Part shown: piece by piece, positions 1 to 5,090 of the stretch
Position numbering within the stretch: the stretch's first letter is position 1
Layout of the letters: each line of letters starts with the position of its first letter
Assembly (NCBI GenBank): GCA_938050265.1
Contig: CALLJT010000096.1
Location: forward strand, 1 to 16,984
DNA: 16,984 nt
Reading direction: 5' to 3'
Source: Candidatus Saccharimonadia bacterium
GTDB taxonomy: Bacteria; Patescibacteriota; Saccharimonadia; Saccharimonadales; SZUA-47
Position numbers and translations under genes: made by a program
Notes under the pieces: model-generated
Databases searched by the model: none
What the model saw: only the letters and a program-made list of their open reading frames with translations
What the model was told of the DNA's origin: nothing

Positions 1-35
1 ACGCTACTCGAGAGGTGAAAGTGAGTGTGGGTCAG
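1..35 (-). repeat. Half-copy of the junction repeat (copy A), cut by the window edge
   Basis: Read on the minus strand this begins CTGACCCACACTCACTTT and ends CTCGAGTAGCGT. It aligns to the minus-strand reading of 8077-8112 with five substitutions, all transitions, and a one-base gap. It starts 21 bases after the trmD stop codon, so like the other copies it sits just past the end of a minus-strand gene. By analogy with 7992-8112 the opposite arm would lie outside the window to the left. The similarity is seen directly; membership in a mobile family is inference. Confidence 0.6.
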
Positions 36-56
36 GTGCTTGCGAAGGGGACAAAC

Positions 57-710
57 CTAACGAGAGTTCTCATCTTTCCACTGTTCAATACGCGCATGGT
101 TGCCACTCAGCAGAACTGACGGGACTTTCTTGCCATTAAAGTCTTCAGGGCGAGTGTACTGTGGGTGCTCTATAGATACGTCGTCTTGTTGGAAACTTTC
201 TTTTTCTGCCGACTCTTCTCCGCCCAGCACGCCAGGTATCAGTCGTGTAACGCTGTCGAGCAGCACCATGGCTGGTATCTCCCCACCAGTCAGAACGTAG
301 TTACCGATACTGTACTGCTCATCAACCCAATCGATTATGCGCTCGTCGTAGCCTTCGTAGCGTGGGCACACAATAATAAGCCCTTCTTCTGATGCAGCAA
401 CGCGTTTTGCGTCAGACTGCTTAAACGTTTTTCCGCGAGGAGTCGGGAGATATACTTTTGCTGTCTCGTCTTGTGCTTTCGCATGCGCAATGGCTTTTGA
501 AAGCGGCTCGACCATCAGCACCATGCCGTCACCGCCGCCGTAGGGTGGATCGTCCACCTGGTTGCGTGGTCCAAGCCCAAACTGCCGCAAATCGATAACA
601 GAAAACTCGACGAGTCCTCTATCTTGCGCCTTCCACAACATAGAGCTATTCAAAACACCTTCGAACATCTCTGGAAATAGGGTAATAATTTGAATTTTCA
701 TCGTATTCAT
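57..710 (-). CDS. trmD: tRNA (guanine37-N1)-methyltransferase TrmD
   Basis: A SPOUT-family methyltransferase that puts m1G at position 37 of tRNAs with a G36pG37 sequence, using S-adenosylmethionine, and so prevents +1 frameshifting. Visible family motifs are ITLFPEMF at the N-terminus, PPYGGGDGM, CPRYEGYDER (usual form CGRYEG), SIGNYVLTGGEIPAM and HPQYTRP followed by LLSGNH. The deep trefoil-knot region is intact. At 217 residues it is shorter than typical TrmD (about 230-255) and ends soon after the IEQW segment, so the usual C-terminal tail is missing. The ATG at 708-710 or the one three codons later (MKIQIITLF) could be the start; the second fits the family better and neither has a Shine-Dalgarno. 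It is the last gene of the ribosome cluster in the window. rimM, the usual gene between rpsP and trmD, is absent; a KH gene and a probable ncRNA lie there instead. Confidence 0.95.
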   Translation of the reverse strand: MNTMKIQIITLFPEMFEGVLNSSMLWKAQDRGLVEFSVIDLRQFGLGPRNQVDDPPYGGGDGMVLMVEPLSKAIAHAKAQDETAKVYLPTPRGKTFKQSDAKRVAASEEGLIIVCPRYEGYDERIIDWVDEQYSIGNYVLTGGEIPAMVLLDSVTRLIPGVLGGEESAEKESFQQDDVSIEHPQYTRPEDFNGKKVPSVLLSGNHARIEQWKDENSR

Positions 711-741
711 ATATCTTACACGAGTTCGGCATCAAATAGAA

Positions 742-783
742 AAATCCGCCCATGTGACGCTTACTCAGTCGTCGGGCGGATTT
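742..783 (-). terminator. Intrinsic terminator ending the predicted ncRNA upstream of trmD
   Basis: A perfect 10-bp stem (742-751 with 774-783, AAATCCGCCC/GGGCGGATTT) encloses a 22-base loop that can itself pair GACG with CGTC. On the minus strand the stem is followed by TTCTATTT, giving a U-rich run. On the plus strand the tail is CTAATT, which is weaker. The minus-strand reading would stop transcripts coming from the KH gene or from the ncRNA before trmD. Confidence 0.7.
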
Positions 784-888
784 CTAATTCACATAAGGCT
801 CCCAACTGGCGCTAGTCAAAGGGCGCTATGACTATATGTGCCAGTTAGCTCGCTTGAGCCTATGACCTGCGTTGGCATGACAGAGTAA
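742..888 (-). ncRNA. Probable structured non-coding RNA between the KH gene and trmD
   Basis: This span has no convincing open frame but strong nested pairing on the minus strand. GGCTC (856-860) pairs with GAGCC (797-801), AACTGGC (840-846) with GCCAGTT (804-810), and TAGTCA (829-834) with TGACTA (813-818). CATA/TATG extends the base outward to about 792-864. A consensus TTGACA lies upstream at 910-915 and a terminator follows at 742-783, so promoter, structured body and terminator are in the right order. The -10 box is poor, which weakens the case. No SRP RNA, tmRNA or RNase P signature was found. It could instead be a cis-acting leader or attenuator for trmD. Confidence 0.45.
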
Positions 889-915
889 CTATTTTTGTTA
901 CCCGCATTTTGTCAA
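886..915 (-). promoter_or_regulatory. Possible promoter of the predicted ncRNA
   Basis: TTGACA is present on the minus strand at 910-915. At 17-18 bp spacing the -10 position reads ATAGTT or TAGTTA, a poor match. A 5-bp inverted repeat, GTAAC (885-889) and GTTAC (897-901), overlaps the -10 position and could be an operator or simply weak structure. The -35 is the only strong element. Confidence 0.35.
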
Positions 916-1074
916 CACAGTATCTTGATCCATCATTCTCGCAGTTTGATGGATATTTGTAGTGCGTCTACTAAAGACGCGGTTTCAAGTCGTACTTATT
1001 ATCGACTTACTCGTATACTACTATAGTGACATACATCACGCAAGTGCTTTATCTACACATACGCTACGCGGTTC
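889..1074. other. Gene-free stretch with three perfect hairpins after the KH gene
   Basis: The 364 bases between trmD and the KH gene contain no credible coding frame. The part not covered by the predicted ncRNA holds three perfect inverted repeats: 987-1008 (AAGTCG/CGACTT, 10-base loop), 964-980 (GCGTCT/AGACGC, 5-base loop) and 928-954 (ATCCATCA/TGATGGAT, 11-base loop). None has a T-run on the minus strand, so they are not obvious intrinsic terminators. They may form a structured 3' untranslated region of the KH message or RNase III processing sites. Confidence 0.4.
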
Positions 1075-1620
1075 CTATACGTCTAAGTCGTCGAGGTCAG
1101 CAAGCTCACGTCGAGTCTGTGCAAGCACACCGTCGTCGTCCTGCTGCTGATCATCGTCTGCAGCTGGTTCAGACGCCATAGCGAAGCCGCCTGACTGCTC
1201 TGGAGCAGTAGCATCAGTAGCGACAGAGTCGTCTATACTGCCTGAATCATCAGACGCCGCGACTGAAGCGCTGGCGTCAAAAGACTGCTCAGAGCCAGTA
1301 GACGGTTCGCTAGCCCAGCCGTCGCCACTGCCCTGCTCGTTTTTACTTTCACGCTGTTCGCGTGGTACGCCGTTGTCGACGATTTTCAGGTTGTAACGTG
1401 CTTCGTTTTTAGTACCAAGTGCACGCAGCAATGTCCGTAGACTTTGTGCAGTTGCACCTCGCTTACCGATAACGCGTCCGAGATCTTCTGGGTCAACTGT
1501 CAGTAGTAACAGGACGCCTTTTTCGTCAATCGTTCGCTCAATAGAAACGGCTTCCGGATTACCTACTAACGATTTAACAACATATTCTATAAATTGCTGG
1601 TCAATGGTATTGTCACTCAT
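1075..1620 (-). CDS. khpA: KhpA-like KH-domain RNA-binding protein with long acidic tail
   Basis: Residues 1-80 match the small KhpA (YlqC) family. The segment IEYVVKSLVGNPEAV leads into DPEDLGRVIGKRGATAQSLRTL, with the KH GxxG loop as GKRG at residues 52-55. KhpA proteins bind RNA and are usually encoded directly after rpsP, as here (91 bp after the bS16 stop). Typical KhpA is about 75-80 residues. This one has about 100 extra C-terminal residues rich in Ser, Asp, Ala, Glu and Gln, with the run DDDQQQDDD, ending in a more ordered segment, LAQTRRELADLDDLDV. The acidic tail is probably disordered. The start is supported by AAGGGG about 5 bases upstream of ATG at 1618-1620. Function is assigned by family and context; the role of the tail is unknown. 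Confidence 0.85.
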   Translation of the reverse strand: MSDNTIDQQFIEYVVKSLVGNPEAVSIERTIDEKGVLLLLTVDPEDLGRVIGKRGATAQSLRTLLRALGTKNEARYNLKIVDNGVPREQRESKNEQGSGDGWASEPSTGSEQSFDASASVAASDDSGSIDDSVATDATAPEQSGGFAMASEPAADDDQQQDDDGVLAQTRRELADLDDLDV

Positions 1621-1711
1621 TTTGTCCCCTTTGTCTTACAACATTACTTACATTTTTCGTCTATGGGAGCACATCAAATAACTTCTATCATGGGAGCGTT
1701 CGGACTGAGCC

Positions 1712-2167
1712 CTAGGCAGCTGGTGCAGCTTCGGTCTCGGCAGAAGGTGCGCCTGCTTCTGCGGTCTTGGCTGCTTCGTCGGCTGACTTTTCGTCAGCTG
1801 GTGCAGCTTCGGTTTCTTCGGCTGCAGCCGGTTCAGGTGCAGTTTCTTCTGCTGGACGGTTTTTGCGTAGTTTGTCTGGATTTTTGACAGAACGCTTGCC
1901 GTCTATAGAAGGCTCTTTGACCCACGCCGGCAGTGCGATCTTCTGGAGTTTGAACAACTTGACCACTCGAGGGCTCGGCTGTGCTCCTTGGCTGAGATAT
2001 TGCTCAGCACGCTGTGCGTCGATAACTGTTTCTTTGGTGTGTGGGTTGTGGTGACCGAGTCGCGCCACGATACGACCACTTGTTGGGCTAAATCGGGAGT
2101 CCTGTACGATTACGCGGAACGACGCGTAGCCTTTGCGTCCGGTTCGCTGCATGCGGATTGCTAACAT
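1712..2167 (-). CDS. rpsP: Small ribosomal subunit protein bS16 with Ala/Glu-rich C-terminal tail
   Basis: Residues 1-88 are a clear bS16, with MLAIRMQRTGRKGYASFRVI at the start, then RFSPTSGRIVARLGHHNP and a PSPRVVKLFK segment. bS16 binds 16S rRNA early in 30S assembly. The family is usually 80-95 residues. This protein has 151 because of a basic linker (about 88-105) and then an Ala/Glu/Pro-rich tail (about 106-151). A 19-bp direct repeat in the DNA of the tail (1717-1735 and 1795-1813), encoding TEAAPA twice, suggests growth by slippage. Translation starts at ATG 2165-2167 without a Shine-Dalgarno. A strong sigma-70-type promoter lies 54-83 bases upstream, so rpsP-KH can be expressed apart from rnc. 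Confidence 0.95.
   Translation of the reverse strand: MLAIRMQRTGRKGYASFRVIVQDSRFSPTSGRIVARLGHHNPHTKETVIDAQRAEQYLSQGAQPSPRVVKLFKLQKIALPAWVKEPSIDGKRSVKNPDKLRKNRPAEETAPEPAAAEETEAAPADEKSADEAAKTAEAGAPSAETEAAPAA
1717..1813. repeat. 19-bp direct repeat within the rpsP tail
   Basis: The sequence CAGCTGGTGCAGCTTCGGT occurs identically at 1717-1735 and 1795-1813, 78 bp apart and therefore in frame. It encodes the repeated TEAAPA motif of the bS16 extension and looks like internal duplication in low-complexity coding DNA. Confidence 0.8.
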
Positions 2168-2220
2168 CTTGTGTTTTGTACTCTCACTTCTTATACATTA
2201 GTTTGCTTAACTATCATCCC

Positions 2221-2250
2221 ATTATACCTAACAGAGGTCACAAAAGTCAA
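2221..2250 (-). promoter_or_regulatory. Sigma-70-type promoter of rpsP
   Basis: On the minus strand TTGACT (2245-2250) and a perfect TATAAT (2221-2226) are separated by 18 bp in the rnc-rpsP gap. The predicted start near 2214 gives a 5' leader of about 47 bases. This is one of the best promoter matches in the window. Confidence 0.7.
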
Positions 2251-2280
2251 CTTCGCAGTCTATGCACACTCATGCGGATA

Positions 2281-2976
2281 CTATACGGCTTTGAGGGCGG
2301 TTGCGGCGGCGGCGACTTGGGCGGTCTGCTTGCTCGGACCTTGGCCTTTTGCCCGTAGATCGTCGCCGACGAATACCCCAACAGTAAACAGTTTATCGTG
2401 ATCAGGCCCCTCTTCTGTCAGTACTTTGTACTGAGGCGTTTCACTCTCCCGAGACTGAGTAATTTCCTGGTACCGCGACTTGGGATCCTGCCATGAACCG
2501 CTTTTTAGTATCCCGTCAAACGTGCTCAACACCGAGCGCTCGATAAATTTCTGTGCCGCATCATACCCCTGGTCAAGGTACAACGCACCGACAACCGCTT
2601 CATAAGCGTTCGCCAGTATCTGTACCCGAGCGCGCTCTGAGCTGGCTTTGCGCTCACCACGGCTGAGTCTCATCAGGTCTGCGAAGCCTTCCTGGCGGGC
2701 TGCTTCTCCTATGCTCTCAGTTCTCACGAGGGAGCTTCGCCAGTTTGTAAGCGTACCTTCTGGGTCGTCGAAGCCGTCATACAAAAACCGCGTCGTAACC
2801 AATTCAAGCACTGCGTCACCCAGGAACTCAAGCCGCTCGTTGTGCTCTTTGGCTGTTTTTTTGTGTTCATTCACGTACGAACGGTGCGTAAACGCCGTGA
2901 TCAGCATCTGTATGTCGTTGAACGTAACGCCCAGCGACTGCTTGGCGAAATCTACGTATGGTTGTGTGTATATCAT
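2281..2976 (-). CDS. rnc: Ribonuclease III
   Basis: Double-strand-specific endoribonuclease that excises 16S and 23S precursors from rRNA transcripts and cuts structured mRNAs. The catalytic RNase III domain (about 8-150) shows the signature NERLEFLGDAVLE at 46-58, with acidic residues E50 and D54. The second metal-ligand segment reads ILANAYEAVVGALYLD, with E126 kept. The position of the E. coli Asp114 ligand holds Asn, a variant I believe also occurs in other lineages. A double-stranded RNA-binding domain (about 162-231) ends with GPSKQTAQVAAAATALKAV. Length 231 is normal. The start at 2974-2976 has no Shine-Dalgarno, and a 7-bp tandem repeat lies upstream (3028-3062). It is followed after 113 bp by rpsP with its own promoter. 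Confidence 0.95.
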   Translation of the reverse strand: MIYTQPYVDFAKQSLGVTFNDIQMLITAFTHRSYVNEHKKTAKEHNERLEFLGDAVLELVTTRFLYDGFDDPEGTLTNWRSSLVRTESIGEAARQEGFADLMRLSRGERKASSERARVQILANAYEAVVGALYLDQGYDAAQKFIERSVLSTFDGILKSGSWQDPKSRYQEITQSRESETPQYKVLTEEGPDHDKLFTVGVFVGDDLRAKGQGPSKQTAQVAAAATALKAV

Positions 2977-3027
2977 CTGTGTATCGTGGCTTCGCGCGTG
3001 CTGCGCTGGTGGCGTAGTGGATTATTT

Positions 3028-3062
3028 CGTATGCCGTATACCGTAGTACGTAGTTCGTAGCG
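3028..3062. repeat. Five tandem 7-bp CGTAnnn units upstream of rnc
   Basis: Five consecutive heptamers begin with CGTA: CGTATGC, CGTATAC, CGTAGTA, CGTAGTT and CGTAGCG. They lie in the 170-bp gap between the Nudix gene and rnc, about 52 bases before the rnc start. The first four bases are invariant and the last three vary. This could be a protein-binding array or a decaying microsatellite. Confidence 0.6.
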
Positions 3063-3146
3063 CAATATACCGAACACTAAATAATCATGTACGCGTTGTG
3101 TGCAGGTCTGTGCGAGCCGTATCCTTTCGTAATTAGTTACTCCGTG

Positions 3147-3668
3147 TCAATTGCTACTCTGTCGGATGTGTTTGAGCCCGATCAGAATAAGCTTCCCGAT
3201 ATCATCATACTCGATTTTATCTAATGCGTCTGCGGACGACATCCATGTGATGCCTTTCATCCACTCTTCTGGAGTGATTTTGTCCGTGTCGCCCACGGCC
3301 TTCACCAGATAGATTTCTGTAGTCATCAGCACCAGGCTCTGTTGCCTCCGGTATCGGAAATGTATTTTCCCCAGCCAACGCTGCATCTGCACTTCCACCA
3401 GGCCTGTTTCTTCGCATATTTCACGCTCCGCCGTCTGCTTAGCCGTTTCACCCGGCTCTATGTGGCCTTTCGGTATCGTCCAGCGGTTTTTCGCATCTTG
3501 GATCAGCAATATCTCTATACCGCCTTTGGCGCCACGTCGCCACACCACACCGCCGGCTGTCGGCTCTTTGACAACTTCACTGATTGTTGGCCGTTTGTTG
3601 CGGCCGACGAACTTGCGGATAGCCTTAACCGGTTTGATAGGGTTTGCTGGTTTTTTGGGGCGCTTCAC
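3147..3668 (-). CDS. Nudix hydrolase (MutT/Ap4A-hydrolase-like)
   Basis: Hydrolyses a nucleoside diphosphate linked to another moiety; the exact substrate cannot be read from sequence. The Nudix box is complete at residues 68-90 (G-HIEPG-E-TAKQTAE-REICEETGL), with the catalytic REICEE helix. The preceding RWTIPKGHIEPGET is typical of the diadenosine tetraphosphatase/MutT-like group. The first 35 residues are Lys/Pro/Arg-rich and lie before the fold. The start codon is GTG (3666-3668), six bases after the nusB stop, so the two are almost certainly co-transcribed. It ends in TGA, evidence that TGA is a stop codon here. A role in Ap4A or RNA 5'-end clean-up would suit the neighbours but is only inference. 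Confidence 0.88.
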   Translation of the reverse strand: MKRPKKPANPIKPVKAIRKFVGRNKRPTISEVVKEPTAGGVVWRRGAKGGIEILLIQDAKNRWTIPKGHIEPGETAKQTAEREICEETGLVEVQMQRWLGKIHFRYRRQQSLVLMTTEIYLVKAVGDTDKITPEEWMKGITWMSSADALDKIEYDDIGKLILIGLKHIRQSSN

Positions 3669-3674
3669 TGTGGT

Positions 3675-4208
3675 TTACGTACCTGTTTGCTTAGTTGTCG
3701 GTGGTTTTGGTGTCGGGGTTGCTGCCGGCTTCTTGACTGCTCGCTTCTTTTTCTGGGGCGTTTGAGGTGCTTCATCTGTAGAAATGCCCAACTGCTTCAC
3801 TGCGCTACCGAGAACGCCGTTCACGAACTTGCTCGCGTTATCAGCGCCAAATTCTTTCGCCAGCTCGACCGCTTCGTTAATAACTACCCGTACAGGCACG
3901 TTATCCGAATGCTGCATTTCCCATACGCCCATCCTGAGCACGACACGATCAACTCGAGCGATCTGGTCAATAGGCCACTCAGGTGCGAGTGGTTGCAGCA
4001 AAATATCGATCTGCGGCGCCTCTTTAAGTACCCCGTTGACTAAGTCAGCCACAAACGCTTGATCACCGACGACTTCACTGTACCGTGCGATATTACGGTC
4101 AAGCACCGCTTGACGATCAAGGTTTTCCTCTTTGAGCCCAATACGAAAATCAAGCTCATACAGCGTCTGTAGTGCAACAATTCTGCCGAGGTGTCTGTTT
4201 GAAGCCAT
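3675..4208 (-). CDS. nusB: Transcription antitermination factor NusB
   Basis: NusB binds boxA RNA with NusE (S10) and assembles the rRNA antitermination complex. The all-helical family is recognised from SNRHLGRIVALQTLYELDF at the N-terminus, a central DQIARVDRVVLRMGVWEM and the C-terminal signature RVVINEAVELAKEFGADNASKFVNGVLG (residues 107-134). The first 140 residues match the family length. Residues 141-177 are a Lys/Pro/Thr-rich tail that is probably disordered and is unusual for NusB. It lies 81 bp after rpmF and 6 bp before the Nudix gene. No Shine-Dalgarno precedes the ATG at 4206-4208, and I see no clear promoter in the rpmF-nusB gap, so it is probably transcribed from the rpmF promoter. 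Confidence 0.93.
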   Translation of the reverse strand: MASNRHLGRIVALQTLYELDFRIGLKEENLDRQAVLDRNIARYSEVVGDQAFVADLVNGVLKEAPQIDILLQPLAPEWPIDQIARVDRVVLRMGVWEMQHSDNVPVRVVINEAVELAKEFGADNASKFVNGVLGSAVKQLGISTDEAPQTPQKKKRAVKKPAATPTPKPPTTKQTGT

Positions 4209-4289
4209 ATTTCTATTACGCAGCCCTATACTGTTGTCGTTTGATAGCTAATTTGTTGTTAAATACCCTGCGTTACCCTACTGCGGTGT

Positions 4290-4499
4290 TTACGCTGCAG
4301 CTGTGGCTTTTTTCGCAGGCTTTTTTGCTGTTGTACGAGCAGGCGCGCGCTTCGCATTCAGTGCTTTGCCTGATTGTTTCGTAGTTGTACGTGCTTTGAC
4401 TGGTGACTTTGCGTTCACCGCACGTGCCAGTTTAAGGACCAAATGGCTACGACGCATGCCGGTTTTACGGGCGCTGGTTCGTTTTTTTGGTTTACCCAT
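4290..4499 (-). CDS. rpmF: Large ribosomal subunit protein bL32 (basic, cysteine-free form)
   Basis: A 69-residue very basic protein opening MGKPKKRTSARKTGMRRSHL, matching the bL32 N-terminus (PKRKTS...GMRRSH). The zinc-binding cysteines found in many bL32 proteins are absent. The second half is an Ala/Lys/Thr-rich tail (TTAKKPAKKATAAA) in place of the usual C-terminal part. It has a good Shine-Dalgarno, AAGGAGA at 4507-4513, unlike most genes in this window. A strong promoter is at 4551-4579, with a perfect hairpin in the leader at 4518-4534. It is the first gene of the minus-strand ribosome cluster. The bL32 call rests mainly on the first 20 residues; another small basic nucleic-acid-binding protein is possible but less likely. 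Confidence 0.7.
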   Translation of the reverse strand: MGKPKKRTSARKTGMRRSHLVLKLARAVNAKSPVKARTTTKQSGKALNAKRAPARTTAKKPAKKATAAA

Positions 4500-4506
4500 G
4501 TGATCT

Positions 4507-4534
4507 TCTCCTTTCTGCCAGATACTATATCTGG
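4507..4534 (-). promoter_or_regulatory. rpmF Shine-Dalgarno and adjacent leader hairpin
   Basis: On the minus strand the leader contains a perfect 7-bp hairpin, CCAGATA-TAG-TATCTGG (4518-4534). Four bases later comes AAGGAGA (4507-4513), 7 bases before the rpmF ATG. The hairpin ends close enough to the ribosome binding site to affect its access and could be a feedback site, as for many ribosomal-protein operons; that role is inference. Confidence 0.5.
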
Positions 4535-4550
4535 TTCAAATGTTACTTAC

Positions 4551-4579
4551 AGTATACGCCCCACTGACGGATTTGACAA
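4551..4579 (-). promoter_or_regulatory. rpmF promoter
   Basis: TTGTCA (4574-4579) and TATACT (4551-4556) on the minus strand have ideal 17-bp spacing. The -35 box overlaps the oppositely facing TTGACA of the plus-strand gene within the palindrome TTTGACAAA, so the two promoters probably compete for polymerase. Confidence 0.65.
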
Positions 4580-4617
4580 ATTATACATTTGCTTTTTTAA
4601 TCTTTTTGTTATATACT
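4573..4617 (+). promoter_or_regulatory. Promoter region of the plus-strand membrane protein gene
   Basis: TTGACA (4573-4578) with TTTAAT (4596-4601) at 17 bp would start transcription near 4608. A second -10, TATACT (4612-4617), has a poor -35 (TTGCTT, 4589-4594) and would start exactly at the A of the ATG at 4624, giving a leaderless message. There is no Shine-Dalgarno before the ATG, in keeping with the second option. Confidence 0.55.
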
Positions 4618-4623
4618 AACTTC

Positions 4624-5037
4624 ATGAATAATCGTCAACCACCCAAACAGAGAGAAAGCCCTGCGCTTAACCCAGGCTCAAGCTCTCACAATCCCTGGGA
4701 CCGTGCCAGAGCATACTACACAGACGAACGACCAGGAAGAGTATTCGATACGCTCGGTCGAGATAGACTGGCTGCCACTGCCACCGTACTCTCATTCACA
4801 GCATTAAGTGCACTTGCTATAGCCACTAAAGGAGCAGGCTCAACTCCCCAAGAAGATCTTGACAGATCGATAGTCGAGGCTAAAGAAGACATCTATGACG
4901 GTGATCCTAGCATGCAGCACCCACCCACAAGCGTAACGGTAACCGCAGAGGATAGTGTCGCAGGTCTCACCGCACAGACAGGGCCTGGTCAAGCTGACAG
5001 TGAACACCATACCGGGGCACCGAGCTTCAATAATTAA
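4624..5037 (+). CDS. Unrecognised single-pass membrane protein (137 aa)
   Basis: I do not recognise a family. From the ATG at 4624 the protein has a hydrophilic Pro/Asn/Arg-rich N-terminus (1-45) and one hydrophobic segment at about 48-68 (LAATATVLSFTALSALAIAT). A Ser/Thr/Asp/Glu/Gly-rich C-terminal half (69-137) follows, with no cysteine and no catalytic motif. Positive charges before the helix and acidic residues after it suggest N-in, C-out topology with an extracytoplasmic tail. A start further upstream at 4540 would add a hydrophobic N-terminus but would cover the promoter elements, so I prefer 4624. It is the only plus-strand gene in the first 12.5 kb and converges on leuS. Good promoters support a real gene. 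Confidence 0.6.
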   Translation: MNNRQPPKQRESPALNPGSSSHNPWDRARAYYTDERPGRVFDTLGRDRLAATATVLSFTALSALAIATKGAGSTPQEDLDRSIVEAKEDIYDGDPSMQHPPTSVTVTAEDSVAGLTAQTGPGQADSEHHTGAPSFNN

Positions 5038-5090
5038 TTTGACCTACGGCAACCATAGCAACTCAACACCCCTATAGCACCTAGCTAGTA

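Noticed and set aside
742..915. SRP RNA, tmRNA or RNase P RNA as the identity of either predicted ncRNA
   Set aside because: The GGAA-loop/AGCA domain of SRP RNA, the alanine tRNA-like ends of tmRNA and the GAGGAAAGUCC / ACAGAA signatures of RNase P RNA are not present in either.
928..954. The ATCCATCA/TGATGGAT hairpin as a terminator
   Set aside because: No run of Ts follows on the minus strand and only ATTTG on the plus strand.
1594..1887. Plus-strand open frames opposite rpsP, leuS, ligA and the membrane protein genes
   Set aside because: They lie antisense to well-supported genes, have biased Arg/Ser/Leu composition typical of reverse-strand shadows and show no family motifs.
4540..4623. 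An upstream ATG at 4540 extending the 137-aa membrane protein by 28 residues
   Set aside because: The added segment covers the TTGACA, TTTAAT and TATACT promoter elements, and the ATG at 4624 fits a leaderless start.
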